This document shows, piece after piece, positions 40,650-51,171 of a stretch of 64,000 nucleotides of DNA. The position numbers and the translations under genes are program-made. The notes beneath the pieces are model-generated. The model was not told the origin of the DNA. It was given only the letters and a program-made list of their open reading frames with translations, and did no database searches. Positions within the stretch are counted from its first letter, which is position 1, and each line of letters starts with the position of its first letter. The stretch is from Natrialbaceae archaeon AArc-T1-2 (GTDB lineage: Archaea > Halobacteriota > Halobacteria > Halobacteriales > Natrialbaceae), in NCBI RefSeq assembly GCF_030273315.1, contig NZ_CP127174.1, positions 1,178,001-1,242,000 on the forward strand. The letters are read 5' to 3'.

Positions 40650-40755
40650 GTTCGACAGTCACGCCAACAGATGTATTATTGGTGCACTCCTACTGACTGA
40701 TGGCGGGACGGATACGGACATCGAACACCCGTCAGTGCTCACCACCTGAACCCGC
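40650..40755 (+). repeat. Upstream copy (R1) of a duplicated intergenic segment
   Basis: Blocks such as ACGCCAACAGATGTATTAT (40661-40679), GATGGCGGGACGGATACGGA (40699 on) and AGTGCTCACC recur in the same order at 41046-41180. Identity is high in the blocks and low between them. The stretch is part of a decayed tandem duplication; no gene is seen. Confidence 0.75.
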
Positions 40756-40820
40756 CACTGCCGTCTGCTCCATGCGGCCTCCAGCCGCTTGCAGAAACCG
40801 AACCCATTCTCGAGTGATCT

Positions 40821-40850
40821 TACGGTTTCGTTCATCGAGGACGAAATCCG
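40821..40850 (+). pseudogene. Fragment of the 5' end of bluB
   Basis: Bases 40821-40850 match the start of bluB (41271-41300) in about 25 of 30 positions (GGTTTCGTTC core), with the ATG changed to ACG. It sits between R1 and the UDG fragment, exactly where a tandem duplication would place it. Confidence 0.6.
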
Positions 40851-40902
40851 GACTATTACGCCCGCCTGAACGTCCGCCGGTTCCGGCCTGTCCCGACCTA
40901 CA

Positions 40903-40989
40903 TCCGTCCTGCCAGGACGTCTGTCTCGTCCGGCTGAAATGCGACTCCGAGGAGTACGTGACCGCGATCGCAGGGACGCTCGCGAACGA
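40903..40989 (+). pseudogene. Fragment of the 3' end of the uracil-DNA glycosylase gene
   Basis: This 87-nt segment matches 40434-40520 in 77 positions without gaps (about 88%). It would encode HPSCQDVCLVRLKCDSEEYV in place of the HPSYQDVWLARLEYDSEEYV of the intact gene. The catalytic-motif Tyr and the Trp are lost to Cys, so it is a relic. Confidence 0.85.
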
Positions 40990-41045
40990 CGGCTACGCAC
41001 TCGACTCGACGATTGTTTCACATCCATAGGACAATATTCCAATCA

Positions 41046-41180
41046 TTCGACGCACACGCCAACAGATGTATTATGCCCCCGGTACTACCTGAAGATGGCG
41101 GGGCGAATACGGACATCGAACGCCGTATCGATGCCAAGTGCTCACCCTCGCTGTCGATACCCGCCACAATTATCCGTTCT
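41046..41180 (+). repeat. Downstream copy (R2) of the duplicated intergenic segment
   Basis: This is the partner of 40650-40755. It keeps the 19-nt identical block (41056-41074), GATGGCGGGG...GGACATCGAAC (41094-41121) and AGTGCTCACC. It lies about 90-225 nt upstream of bluB and could contain its upstream regulatory region. No gene is seen in 41046-41271. Confidence 0.75.
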
Positions 41181-41271
41181 ACCCGGCCCCAGTCGCTCCT
41201 GAACAGCCGAACCTGTCTCTAGGACCGTCCGGACAGCAACATTCTTCAAATTGAATTTCACTACTGCTATT

Positions 41272-41931
41272 ATGGTTTCGTTCACCGAGGAGGAGACCCG
41301 GGCCGTTTACGAGGCGATCTACGCTCGCCGGGATATCCGGCGATTCCGGAGCGAGCCGATCCCCGATGACGTGCTCGAGCGACTCGTCGACGCCGCCCAC
41401 CACGCCCCGAGCGTCGGATTCTCCCAGCCCTGGGACTTCGTCGTGATCCGCGACGAGGAGACGAAAAGCGATATCAAAGAGATCGCCTCGCGGGCGATCG
41501 CGGCCGCACAGGCGGCCTACGAGGAACCCAGACAGTCCGAGTTCGGGCAGTTGAAACTCGAGGGAATCGAGGAGTCGCCGGTCAACCTCTGTGTCACCTG
41601 TGATCCGACCCGTGGCGGTCCACACGTCCTGGGACGGAACTCGATGCGTCGCACCGACGTCTACTCGACGTGTCTCGCCGTGCAGAACCTCTGGCTCGCC
41701 GCCCGGGCCGAGGGAGTCGGCGTCGGCTGGGTGAGCTTTCTCTACCCTGCCGAGGTCCGCGAGGTACTCGGGATTCCGCCACACGTCAAGCCGATCGCCT
41801 ACCTCTGTCTCGGCTACCCCGAGTCGTTTCCCGACGAGCCGACCCTCCAGACCGAGGGCTGGCGCGATCGCATCGACCTCGAGGAACTCGTCCACACCGG
41901 CGGCTGGGACGCCCGGGCTGGAAGCGAGTAA
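41272..41931 (+). CDS. bluB: 5,6-dimethylbenzimidazole synthase-like nitroreductase (BluB)
   Basis: This is 219 residues from MVSFTEEETRAVYEAIYARR. The flavin-binding RRDIRRFRSEPIPDDVL start, HHAPSVGFSQPWDFVVI and LAARAEGVGVGWVSF match the BluB branch of the nitroreductase family, which breaks FMN to make the lower ligand of cobalamin. Assignment to BluB rather than a generic nitroreductase rests on the GFSQPWDF and GWVSF motifs. The region in front is a decayed tandem duplication. Confidence 0.87.
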   Translation: MVSFTEEETRAVYEAIYARRDIRRFRSEPIPDDVLERLVDAAHHAPSVGFSQPWDFVVIRDEETKSDIKEIASRAIAAAQAAYEEPRQSEFGQLKLEGIEESPVNLCVTCDPTRGGPHVLGRNSMRRTDVYSTCLAVQNLWLAARAEGVGVGWVSFLYPAEVREVLGIPPHVKPIAYLCLGYPESFPDEPTLQTEGWRDRIDLEELVHTGGWDARAGSE

Positions 41932-41964
41932 CCTTCTTGAGGTCTGCGGCCACACGCTCGGAGT

Positions 41965-42384
41965 ATGAGCACGATCTTCACCCAGATCGTCGACGGCGAG
42001 ATTCCAGCCGATATCGTCTACGAGAACGAGACGACCTGTGCGTTTCTCGACGCGAACCCGCTCGCGCCGGGACACACGCTCGTGATTCCGAAAGACGAGT
42101 ACACACGTATCGACGACCTGCCAGCGGACGTGGCACGGGAGCTGTTCGCGACGGTCCACCGGCTCGTGCCGGCGGTCGAAGACGCCGTCGACGCCGACGC
42201 CACGACGGTCGGGTTCAACAACGGGACGGCTGCTGGCCAGGAGGTCGACCACGTCCACTGTCACATCGTTCCTCGATTCGAGGACGACGCTGGCGGCACG
42301 CTACACAGCGCCCTGGGCGGGCCCACAGAGCTCGCCGACGACGACCGCGAGTCGATCGCCGCCGACATCGAGTCTCGAGTGTGA
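41965..42384 (+). CDS. HIT-family hydrolase
   Basis: This 139-residue histidine-triad protein has CAFLDANPLAPGHTLVIPK, then GQEVDHVHCHIVPR (HxHxH with the catalytic central His). Such proteins hydrolyse nucleoside phosphoramidates or similar adenylylated compounds. The stop overlaps the GTG start of the next small membrane gene. Confidence 0.93.
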   Translation: MSTIFTQIVDGEIPADIVYENETTCAFLDANPLAPGHTLVIPKDEYTRIDDLPADVARELFATVHRLVPAVEDAVDADATTVGFNNGTAAGQEVDHVHCHIVPRFEDDAGGTLHSALGGPTELADDDRESIAADIESRV

Positions 42385-42620
42385 GTCTCCGAACCGACCT
42401 CGCCGAGTTGGTAACCGACCTCCGTGCACACCCCGTCGCGGCGACGGTCGAGTTCGGCAGTCTCCTCGTCTGTGGCGTACTGTTCGTCTGGACGACCGTC
42501 GCGCTCTCGAGCGGTCCGCCCGCCGAACACGGCTGGCTCTGGCTGGCGACGATCGTCCTCGGCGCGGCGTTCGTGTTGCTGTGGACGGTCGTGATCCCGC
42601 TCGTCGACGGTCACGCGTGA
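42381..42620 (+). CDS. Small two-helix membrane protein coupled to HIT gene
   Basis: This is 79 residues from a GTG at 42381 that overlaps the HIT stop (GTGA), implying coupled translation. The hydrophobic helices SLLVCGVLFVWTTVALSS and LWLATIVLGAAFVLLWTVVI are separated by a Gly/Pro-rich loop. No function is known. The upstream part of the longer reading frame is the HIT gene out of frame and is ignored. Confidence 0.75.
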   Translation: MSLRTDLAELVTDLRAHPVAATVEFGSLLVCGVLFVWTTVALSSGPPAEHGWLWLATIVLGAAFVLLWTVVIPLVDGHA

Positions 42621-42630
42621 CGGTAGTCGG

Positions 42631-42894
42631 TCACGGCGACCGGCGTTTCACCGGGAGATCGGTCCGACAGAGAACCCCGTCGACGAACAGCTGGCCGTCG
42701 CTCGTGATCGTCACCTCGTGGTCTTCGAGTTCGAACGTGAACTCCCAGTTCCCCTCGTCCATCGCCGACAGCGCCACAAGCACCTCCGGATCGACGTGAT
42801 CAGCGAGCGTAATCGAAAGCTCCTCGACGGCGACGCGATCGGCCTCGGCGACCGCCTCGAGAACGTCAACGATGAGATCGCGACGGTTACTCAT
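42631..42894 (-). CDS. HalOD1 output-domain protein
   Basis: This is 87 residues. It resembles the HalOD1 domain: DLIVDVLEAVAEADRVAVEE, then ITLADHVDPEVLVAL, with the later EFTFELEDHEVTITSDG. The domain is common as an output module of haloarchaeal sensors; here it stands alone. The upstream gene on the same strand (DUF7344) overlaps by 8 nt, so they are a translational pair. Confidence 0.82.
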   Translation of the reverse strand: MSNRRDLIVDVLEAVAEADRVAVEELSITLADHVDPEVLVALSAMDEGNWEFTFELEDHEVTITSDGQLFVDGVLCRTDLPVKRRSP

Positions 42895-43282
42895 CGTTCC
42901 GGCGCTCCTCCTCGAGACGATGACAGCCTTCTACCAGCGGATCCGGGACCACGTCCGCCCGCGCATAGAGCGACTCGAGGACGACGGCCGCCTGATCGAA
43001 CGTCGGACCGCGCCAGGCACGGAACGGGTCACGCTTCCACTCGACGAACCCGCCGTCGGCGAGCATCGGGAGGTGGCGGTGACGCAGGTGGATCCGAATG
43101 CGGTCGTGATCGACGGAGCCGTTTGGGGGCACTGCCGCGTCGGGAAGCGAGACGTGTCTGCCGGCCGGTGCATCCGCGAGCGTGGTGAGTAGCTGGCGAC
43201 GGGGTTCCGCCGAGAGAACCTCGAAAACCCGGTTCCACCGCTCGGCGACCCGTCGTCCGTCCCGGGATGGCTCCACTGTCAT
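42887..43282 (-). CDS. DUF7344-type winged-helix protein
   Basis: This 131-residue helix-turn-helix protein has VFEVLSAEPRRQLLTTLAD, then RIHLRHRHLPMLADGGFVEW as recognition helix and wing. This is the haloarchaeal DUF7344-like domain, typical of one-component or sensor-linked regulators. It is paired with the HalOD1 protein downstream, suggesting a small sensing/output unit. The target is unknown. Confidence 0.82.
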   Translation of the reverse strand: MTVEPSRDGRRVAERWNRVFEVLSAEPRRQLLTTLADAPAGRHVSLPDAAVPPNGSVDHDRIRIHLRHRHLPMLADGGFVEWKRDPFRAWRGPTFDQAAVVLESLYARADVVPDPLVEGCHRLEEERRNDE

Positions 43283-43367
43283 GGTGTCTCAATCTGGAGT
43301 CTGACACATAACGGTTATGAACGGGTCGAATACTGGCACGGTACGTCGCTACCGGTCGCCGACGTTC

Positions 43368-45500
<2,133 letters not shown>

Positions 45501-45572
45501 TCACCGTCCGCGTTCGGACCGACTCGAGTCGACCCTGCCACTTTACCGGCTCGGCCTCGTACCTGCTGGTAG

Positions 45573-46436
45573 ATGCCACGGGAGTACGGGCTGGTCGATC
45601 CCGACGAGGTCGACACGCCGGGCGACGAGTGGGAAGAGATCGACGTCTCCGATACGGAGGCCGACCGCATCGCCCGCAAGCGCGACCGCGAGTTCAACGA
45701 GTTCCAGGAGCGGATCAAAGATGCCGACCAGTTCAAAGTCGAACAGTCCGTCTTCGACGACGCGACCTTCGCCGCGCTGTACAAACTCGTTCAGGACGGC
45801 CACGTCGAGGCCTTCGGCGGACCGATCTCGACGGGCAAGGAGGCAAACGTCTACCACGCCCTGGGCGACGACCGCGACGTCGCCGTGAAGATCTACCGGA
45901 TCAACGCCTCGAACTTCCGGCAGATGCGCGACTACCTGGAGGGCGACCCCCGCTTCGAGGGACTCGGCGGCAAGAAAAAAGACGTCGTCCTCGCGTGGGT
46001 GAAAAAGGAGGCCGCCAACTTAGAGCGCGCCCAGCGAGCCGGCGTGCGGGTGCCCGAACCGATTGCCGCCGAGCGTAACGTGCTCGTGATGGAGTACATC
46101 GGCGACGAGGGCGGCCGGGCGAAGCGACTCGGCGAGGTCCACGTCGAGAACCCGGAGACAGCCTACGAGGTCATGCGCGAGTACATGCGCCGACTGTACG
46201 CCTCGGGACTGGTCCACGGCGACTTGAGCGAGTACAACGTCGTCTTCCAGGAGGGCCAGCTCGTGATCATCGACCTCGGCCAGTCAGTAACGGTCCATCA
46301 CCCCAACAGCCGCGCGTTCTTAGAGCGCGATTGCGAGAACGTCGCGAGCTTTTTCTCCCGGCAGGGGCTTGGCGTGACCGGAGACGAGTTGCTCGAGTAC
46401 GTCCTCGAGGCCGACCCGGATCCGTCGCGAGAGTGA
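45573..46436 (+). CDS. rio1: RIO-type serine protein kinase Rio1
   Basis: This 287-residue protein has the RIO domain with nucleotide loop STGKEANVYHA, Lys in DVAVKIYRI, catalytic VHGDLSEYNV and metal motif IIDLGQSV. An N-terminal helical segment precedes it. Rio1 kinases act in late small-subunit ribosome maturation. Gene size and motifs are normal. Confidence 0.95.
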   Translation: MPREYGLVDPDEVDTPGDEWEEIDVSDTEADRIARKRDREFNEFQERIKDADQFKVEQSVFDDATFAALYKLVQDGHVEAFGGPISTGKEANVYHALGDDRDVAVKIYRINASNFRQMRDYLEGDPRFEGLGGKKKDVVLAWVKKEAANLERAQRAGVRVPEPIAAERNVLVMEYIGDEGGRAKRLGEVHVENPETAYEVMREYMRRLYASGLVHGDLSEYNVVFQEGQLVIIDLGQSVTVHHPNSRAFLERDCENVASFFSRQGLGVTGDELLEYVLEADPDPSRE

Positions 46437-46487
46437 TCGATCCAAACGCCCTTGCGGGCGGACGTGGGAACGAAACGACACAGGCAC

Positions 46488-46619
46488 ATGAACCGTCGCT
46501 CGTTCCTCGCGGTCCCGATTACGCTCCTTCTTAGCGCATGCTTTCGTCGGGAAGATGGGACACAGACCGACTCTCCCGGATCGAGAACCCACCGGGAGTC
46601 TCTCGGAGACGAGGGGTGA
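46488..46619 (+). pseudogene. Short or broken lipoprotein
   Basis: This 43-residue frame begins MNRRSFLAVPITLLLSAC, a signal with lipobox LSAC, followed by a polar tail and stop. A different frame continues directly after with an acidic, Thr-rich stretch (SETRGDVSETDGDDTPRRD) to about 46700, of the kind that usually follows haloarchaeal lipoboxes. A single frameshift therefore probably broke a slightly longer lipoprotein; a genuine short protein is the alternative. Confidence 0.5.
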
Positions 46620-46747
46620 TGTTTCGGAAACGGACGGCGACGACACGCCTCGTCGGGATCAGGACGGAGATCCGCGTGCGAGCACGACCGACGGCTAGCT
46701 CGACGGTACCTCGAGCGGATCGTCCGGACTCGGACTCGAATCGACGA

Positions 46748-46837
46748 TCAGAAGAGATGCATCGCCGGCATGGCGATCATCGACGTCGCCATCAGGATGG
46801 CAAACAGCAGGGCGATGACCTTGTTTCGCCTGTTCAT
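46748..46837 (-). CDS. Putative 29-residue hydrophobic peptide
   Basis: The minus-strand frame MNRRNKVIALLFAILMATSM continues to IAMPAMHLF and stop. A basic start plus one hydrophobic helix resembles a signal peptide or a single-pass micro-protein. Short proteins of this kind are seen in haloarchaea, but I cannot confirm it here. The rest of 46620-47119 shows no other gene. Confidence 0.4.
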   Translation of the reverse strand: MNRRNKVIALLFAILMATSMIAMPAMHLF

Positions 46838-47119
46838 GCGTGCGGATACTATCTCCTGACGTATGAATCCAACGACCATCGGTGGCTGGTCGTGCTGTCG
46901 CCGTCTAGGCATTTACGTCGTTCGCCGCTCATACTGTCGGTCATACCGACGTGAACACGGCTGGTGACAGCACGACCAGACACACGTTCAACGGCCGGAT
47001 CACCCGGACACCAGCTCACAGGTCCATGACCGACAGTATCACTATCGGAGGTTCGGCACTCACTTCGCTCGTGCCGCTTTGCTCGCGGTTCCATTCGTCA
47101 CCGCTCGCTTTTCCGGCGC

Positions 47120-48052
47120 TCACGCTGTTCGCGCCGCCTTCCTCGCTTCCTCGAGACTCTTCCCCTCCCTGAGTACCGCGTCGACGAAGAGTTCGCCGGC
47201 CTTGTACGACGACCGGACCATCGGGCCACTGGCACAGTACAGAAAGCCGAGTTCCTCCTCGGCGACGCGTCGCCAGGTCTCGTACTTGTCGGGGTGGTCG
47301 TAGCGCCGGACCTCGAGGTGGTCTCGCGAGGGCCGGAGATACTGACCCAGCGTGACGACGTCGACGCCGTGTTCCCGACAGTCCGCAAGCGTCTGGTAGA
47401 CCTCGTGGTCGTACTCGCCGTGGCCGAGCATGATCGAGGTCTTCGTGTAGATGTCGGATTCGCGATCGACCTGGTCGAGCACCGAGAGGCTCTGTTCGTA
47501 GCCCGCACGGCGGTCCCGGACGGGAAACTGCAGTCGTCGTACGGTCTCGACGTTGTGGGCGATGACGTCGGGGCCGGCGTCGATTATCTTTCGGACGAGC
47601 CGTTCCTCGCCCTGGAAGTCCGGAATGAGGACCTCCACGAGGATGCCCGGATGTCGGGCCTTGATCTCACGGATCGTCTCGGCGAAGTGACCCGCTCCCT
47701 GGTCGGGCAGGTCGTCGCGGTCGACGCTCGTCAGGACGACGTAATCGAGGCCGATCTCGGCGATCGCCTCGGCGACGTTTGCGGGCTCGTCGGGATCGAG
47801 CGGTTCCATTCCGCCCGTCTTCACATCACAGAAGTTACAGGCTCGAGAACAGCGATCGCCCATCAACATGAACGTGGCGGTGCCGCCGCCGTCGTCGCCC
47901 CGACCCGACCAGCACTCGCCCAGGTTCGGGCAGTTCGCTTCCTCACAGACGGTGTGGAGATCGTGATCGCGAAGCGTCTCGCGGATGCCGGCGAACTCCC
48001 GGCCCGACGGCGGACGGCTCTTCAGCCAGTCGGGCTTTCGCGAGCGGCTCAT
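47120..48052 (-). CDS. lipA: Lipoyl synthase LipA
   Basis: This 310-residue radical-SAM enzyme has the auxiliary cluster motif CEEANCPNLGEC, radical-SAM CSRACNFC, and the C-terminal RSSYKAGE region. It inserts sulfur into octanoyl chains to make lipoyl groups, used by E2 of the complex at 16.9-20.6 kb. The start is the ATG at 48052 (MSRSRKPDWLK). The typical haloarchaeal GC-rich direct/inverted words flank its 3' end. Confidence 0.95.
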   Translation of the reverse strand: MSRSRKPDWLKSRPPSGREFAGIRETLRDHDLHTVCEEANCPNLGECWSGRGDDGGGTATFMLMGDRCSRACNFCDVKTGGMEPLDPDEPANVAEAIAEIGLDYVVLTSVDRDDLPDQGAGHFAETIREIKARHPGILVEVLIPDFQGEERLVRKIIDAGPDVIAHNVETVRRLQFPVRDRRAGYEQSLSVLDQVDRESDIYTKTSIMLGHGEYDHEVYQTLADCREHGVDVVTLGQYLRPSRDHLEVRRYDHPDKYETWRRVAEEELGFLYCASGPMVRSSYKAGELFVDAVLREGKSLEEARKAARTA

Positions 48053-48199
48053 ACGTCGTCCGTCGGGACGCGTCGTCAAAGTCGTGATGGTCCCCGGCCT
48101 CCAACTCGCTCTCGGTCGTGATGCCTCCGTGATCCAGACAGTCCACTTATTGTTTAGATTACGACAGGTTTACAGACGCGAGGGGTGTATGCTTACACT

Positions 48200-48715
48200 A
48201 TGGCAACCGAGACGAGTCCGGACTGGGTCCATCTGGGGAACGGGGAGGACGTCGTCTGGGAGAGCCGTCCGCATCCGGTTGCGATGGGGCGACGGTTACT
48301 CGTCGGTGCCGCTCTCGTCCTCGTCGGCGTCCCGCTGCTCGTCTGGGGCGTCACCGAGGGCCGGACGATCCTGACGGCCGCAGGGATCGTTCTCGCGGTC
48401 GCCGGAACGGGGCTGCTCGCCGTGTTGTACCTGTTCTGGACCCACACGCGGTACGTGATCACCTCGTCGGAGCTGTACGAGAAACGCGGCGTCGTCACCC
48501 ACGACGTCACGCAGTTTCGTCTCAATCGCGTCCAGAACACCACGTTACGTCAGTCGGCGCTCGGCCGGCTGCTCGGATACGGCGACCTGACCGTCTACAC
48601 TGCCGGTTCCGGCGATCCGGAACTCACGTTCGAGCGACTGCCACGGCCACACCGTGCGAGTATCATCCTCTCGGAACAACTCGACGGCGTCGACGCCACG
48701 CGGACGACGCCGTGA
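48200..48715 (+). CDS. PH-domain (bPH2/YdbS-like) membrane protein
   Basis: This is 171 residues from MATETSPDWVHLGNGEDVVW. It has two membrane helices (about 28-50 and 57-80) followed by the bPH2 domain with TRYVITSSELYEKRGVVTHD and LNRVQNTTLRQSALGRLLGYG, the YdbS-like signature. Its role is unknown; such proteins bind membranes or partners. It stands upstream of the helicase gene with about 70 nt between. Confidence 0.85.
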   Translation: MATETSPDWVHLGNGEDVVWESRPHPVAMGRRLLVGAALVLVGVPLLVWGVTEGRTILTAAGIVLAVAGTGLLAVLYLFWTHTRYVITSSELYEKRGVVTHDVTQFRLNRVQNTTLRQSALGRLLGYGDLTVYTAGSGDPELTFERLPRPHRASIILSEQLDGVDATRTTP

Positions 48716-48787
48716 GGTGACGAGACGAGCGCGTTCGTGCGACCGTAACAGAAACGCCTTTCAGCACCCGACTCACGTCTCCACCTG

Positions 48788-51130
48788 ATGGAGGTCGCCG
48801 AGGTTCTGCCCGAGTTTGCCGACGCCTTCGCCTTCGAGGAGTTCAACCGGATGCAACGTGAGGCGCTGCCCGCCCTGCTCGAGCGCGAGGCAAACGTCGT
48901 CGCGAGCGCGCCGACGGCCTCCGGCAAGACCGCGCTGGCGGAACTGGCGATCTGTAAGACACTCGCCGAGGACGGGACCGCACTCTTTATCGCCCCGTTG
49001 CGGGCGCTAACCAACGAGAAAGAAAGCGACTGGGATCGCTTCGAGGAACTCGGCTACTCGGTGTACGTCGTCACGGGCGAGCGAGAGCTCAACCCGCGTC
49101 GGGCGCGTCACGCGGACATCCTCGTGATGACTCCCGAGAAACTCGACTCGGCGACGCGCAAACACGACTCTCGGCGGTACGAGTTCGTCACCGACGTCGA
49201 CGTCTGCGTCATCGACGAGGTCCACTTACTCGACGCCGACCGACGGGGGGCGGTCCTCGAGGTGACGGTCTCCCGGCTGCGTCGGCTCTGTGAGCCACGG
49301 ATCGTCGCACTGTCGGCGACGATGCCAAACGTCGACGACGTGGCGGCGTGGCTCGACGCCCCGGACGAGTGTACCTTCGAGTTCGACGACGACTACCGTC
49401 CGGTCGATCTCAACGCCGGCGTGAAGACCTACACCCACGGCGAGAACTCCTTCGCGGACAAGTACCGCCGGCTCTACCGGGCGCTCGATCTGGCCGAACC
49501 CCACCTCCGGGAGGACGGCCAGGCGCTCGTGTTCGTCGCCTCGCGACAGGACACCGTCGAGGCGGCGAAGACGGCCAGAGACGAGATCGCCGACCGCGAC
49601 CTGCAGGTCGGCCCGCGGGGCGACTACGACTTCCACGCCGAGACCAAAGACGCCCTCGACGACGAGACGCTTCGGAAATCGGTGCTCGACGGCGTCGCCT
49701 TCCACCACGCCGGGCTCTCGAAAAACGACAAGGACCTGGTCGAGGAGTGGTTCAAGGAGGGGACGGTCGAACTCCTCTTTTCGACCTCGACGCTCGCCTG
49801 GGGCGTGAACCTCCCCGCCCGCTGTGTCGTCATCCGCGACACCAAGCTCCACGACCCCCTCGAGGGCGAGGTCGACATGAGTCCGCTGGACGTCCTCCAG
49901 ATGCTCGGGCGGGCGGGTCGGCCCGGCTACGACGACGTCGGCTACGGCTGGGTCGTCTGTGACCGTGCCGACGCCGACCGGTACCGGCAGCTGCTCCGGG
50001 ACGGCAAAGAGATCGAGTCCCGGCTGGCCGCAGAGCTCGAGTCCCACCTCAACGCCGAGATCGCGATGGGGACGATCACCGACCTCGAGGACGTCATGGA
50101 CTGGCTCGAGACGACGTTTTACTACGTCCGGGGCCAGTCCCGGCCCGACGAGTACGACTTCCCGAACCTCCGGGAACGGGTCCGGGACACGCTCGAGGAG
50201 CTCGTCGATCGGGGGTTCGTCGAAATGGACGGGCTCTCGATCGACGCGACGCCACTTGGCGTACTCGCCTCGAAGTACTACCTCCGGCTCGACACTGCTG
50301 CAGCCTTCGCCCAGCTGTGCGAACGCGACGACCTCGCGGCCGGCGACCTGTTGCGTGCGGTCGCGACGGCCGCGGAGTTCGACTCCGTCTCCGCGCGCCA
50401 GGCCGAACGCGACGCGATCAGTGCCGTCCTCGTCGGTCAGGAAACCGACGACCTCGAGCCGGGCGAACGGAAAGTGCTCGCGATCCTCCGGGGGGCCGCA
50501 AGCGGGACGACCCCCGGGGAACTGCAAAGCGACGCCTGGGTGATCCGCCAGAACGCCCTCCGCCTGCTCGCGGCGTTGCGTGCCTTCCTCGAGCGCTTTC
50601 ACGGCCCCCACGCGGCGAACCTCGCTCGCCGGCTCGAAGGTCGCGTCGAAAACGGCGTCGCCGAGGACGCAGTCGGGCTGACGGCCATCGACGGCGTCGC
50701 CGCCGGCCGGGCGAGCAAACTCGCCGCAGAGGGACTCTCGACGCCCGGCGACGTCCTCGAGGCGGGCATCGAGGGGATCGGCGACGCCGGACTCGCAGAA
50801 GGCATCGCCGAACGCGTCTACGAAGGTGCCCAGTCGCTGCCGGCGATCGAACTCGAGTGGGGATCGTTCCCCGAACGCGTCGCACCCGGCGAGAGCGACG
50901 TCCACGAGGTCACGATCAGAAACGTCGGCGAGCCGGCCCAGGTGGGCATCCGGGTGACGGTCAACGGCGTCGAGATGACGAGTACGAGTACCTACCTGCG
51001 GGATAGCGAGACCGTCCCCGTGGGCGTCTTCGGGGCCGACGAGGACATCCTCGAGTTCACCGTCTCCGTCGTCACGCCCGAGGAGCCGCTCGTTCCCGTC
51101 GTCGAGACACGGACCGTCGATGTCGAGTGA
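48788..51130 (+). CDS. Ski2/Hel308-like DNA or RNA helicase
   Basis: This 780-residue SF2 helicase has Walker A ASAPTASGKTALAE, Walker B DEVHLLDA, SATMP, and the motif V-VI region STSTLAWGVNLPAR plus MLGRAGRPGYD. A winged-helix and ratchet region and an HhH-like segment (GVAAGRASKLAAEGLSTPGD) follow, then an extra beta-rich C-terminal domain (EVTIRNVGEPAQVGIRVTVN). Hel308-type activity at stalled forks is one possibility, Ski2-like RNA helicase another; the C-terminal Ig-like extension is unusual. Confidence 0.88.
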   Translation: MEVAEVLPEFADAFAFEEFNRMQREALPALLEREANVVASAPTASGKTALAELAICKTLAEDGTALFIAPLRALTNEKESDWDRFEELGYSVYVVTGERELNPRRARHADILVMTPEKLDSATRKHDSRRYEFVTDVDVCVIDEVHLLDADRRGAVLEVTVSRLRRLCEPRIVALSATMPNVDDVAAWLDAPDECTFEFDDDYRPVDLNAGVKTYTHGENSFADKYRRLYRALDLAEPHLREDGQALVFVASRQDTVEAAKTARDEIADRDLQVGPRGDYDFHAETKDALDDETLRKSVLDGVAFHHAGLSKNDKDLVEEWFKEGTVELLFSTSTLAWGVNLPARCVVIRDTKLHDPLEGEVDMSPLDVLQMLGRAGRPGYDDVGYGWVVCDRADADRYRQLLRDGKEIESRLAAELESHLNAEIAMGTITDLEDVMDWLETTFYYVRGQSRPDEYDFPNLRERVRDTLEELVDRGFVEMDGLSIDATPLGVLASKYYLRLDTAAAFAQLCERDDLAAGDLLRAVATAAEFDSVSARQAERDAISAVLVGQETDDLEPGERKVLAILRGAASGTTPGELQSDAWVIRQNALRLLAALRAFLERFHGPHAANLARRLEGRVENGVAEDAVGLTAIDGVAAGRASKLAAEGLSTPGDVLEAGIEGIGDAGLAEGIAERVYEGAQSLPAIELEWGSFPERVAPGESDVHEVTIRNVGEPAQVGIRVTVNGVEMTSTSTYLRDSETVPVGVFGADEDILEFTVSVVTPEEPLVPVVETRTVDVE

Positions 51131-51171
51131 CCGCCAGAAGAACGAAGTGTGAGAGCGTCGACGTTTCGATT

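Noticed and set aside
40690-40770. Cobalamin riboswitch upstream of bluB
   Set aside because: The first copy has a CCCGCCACTG word, but the copy next to bluB lacks it, and I see no B12 box; riboswitches of this class are rare in archaea.
40700-41029. 109-residue frame between UDG and bluB
   Set aside because: Its end is a decayed copy of the UDG C-terminus and the rest has no protein features; it is better explained as duplication debris.
47041-47150. Word CACTCACTTCGCTCGTGCC and similar near 7640 as a mobile repeat
   Set aside because: Such GC-rich symmetrical words are scattered through haloarchaeal genomes; two short occurrences are not enough to name an element.
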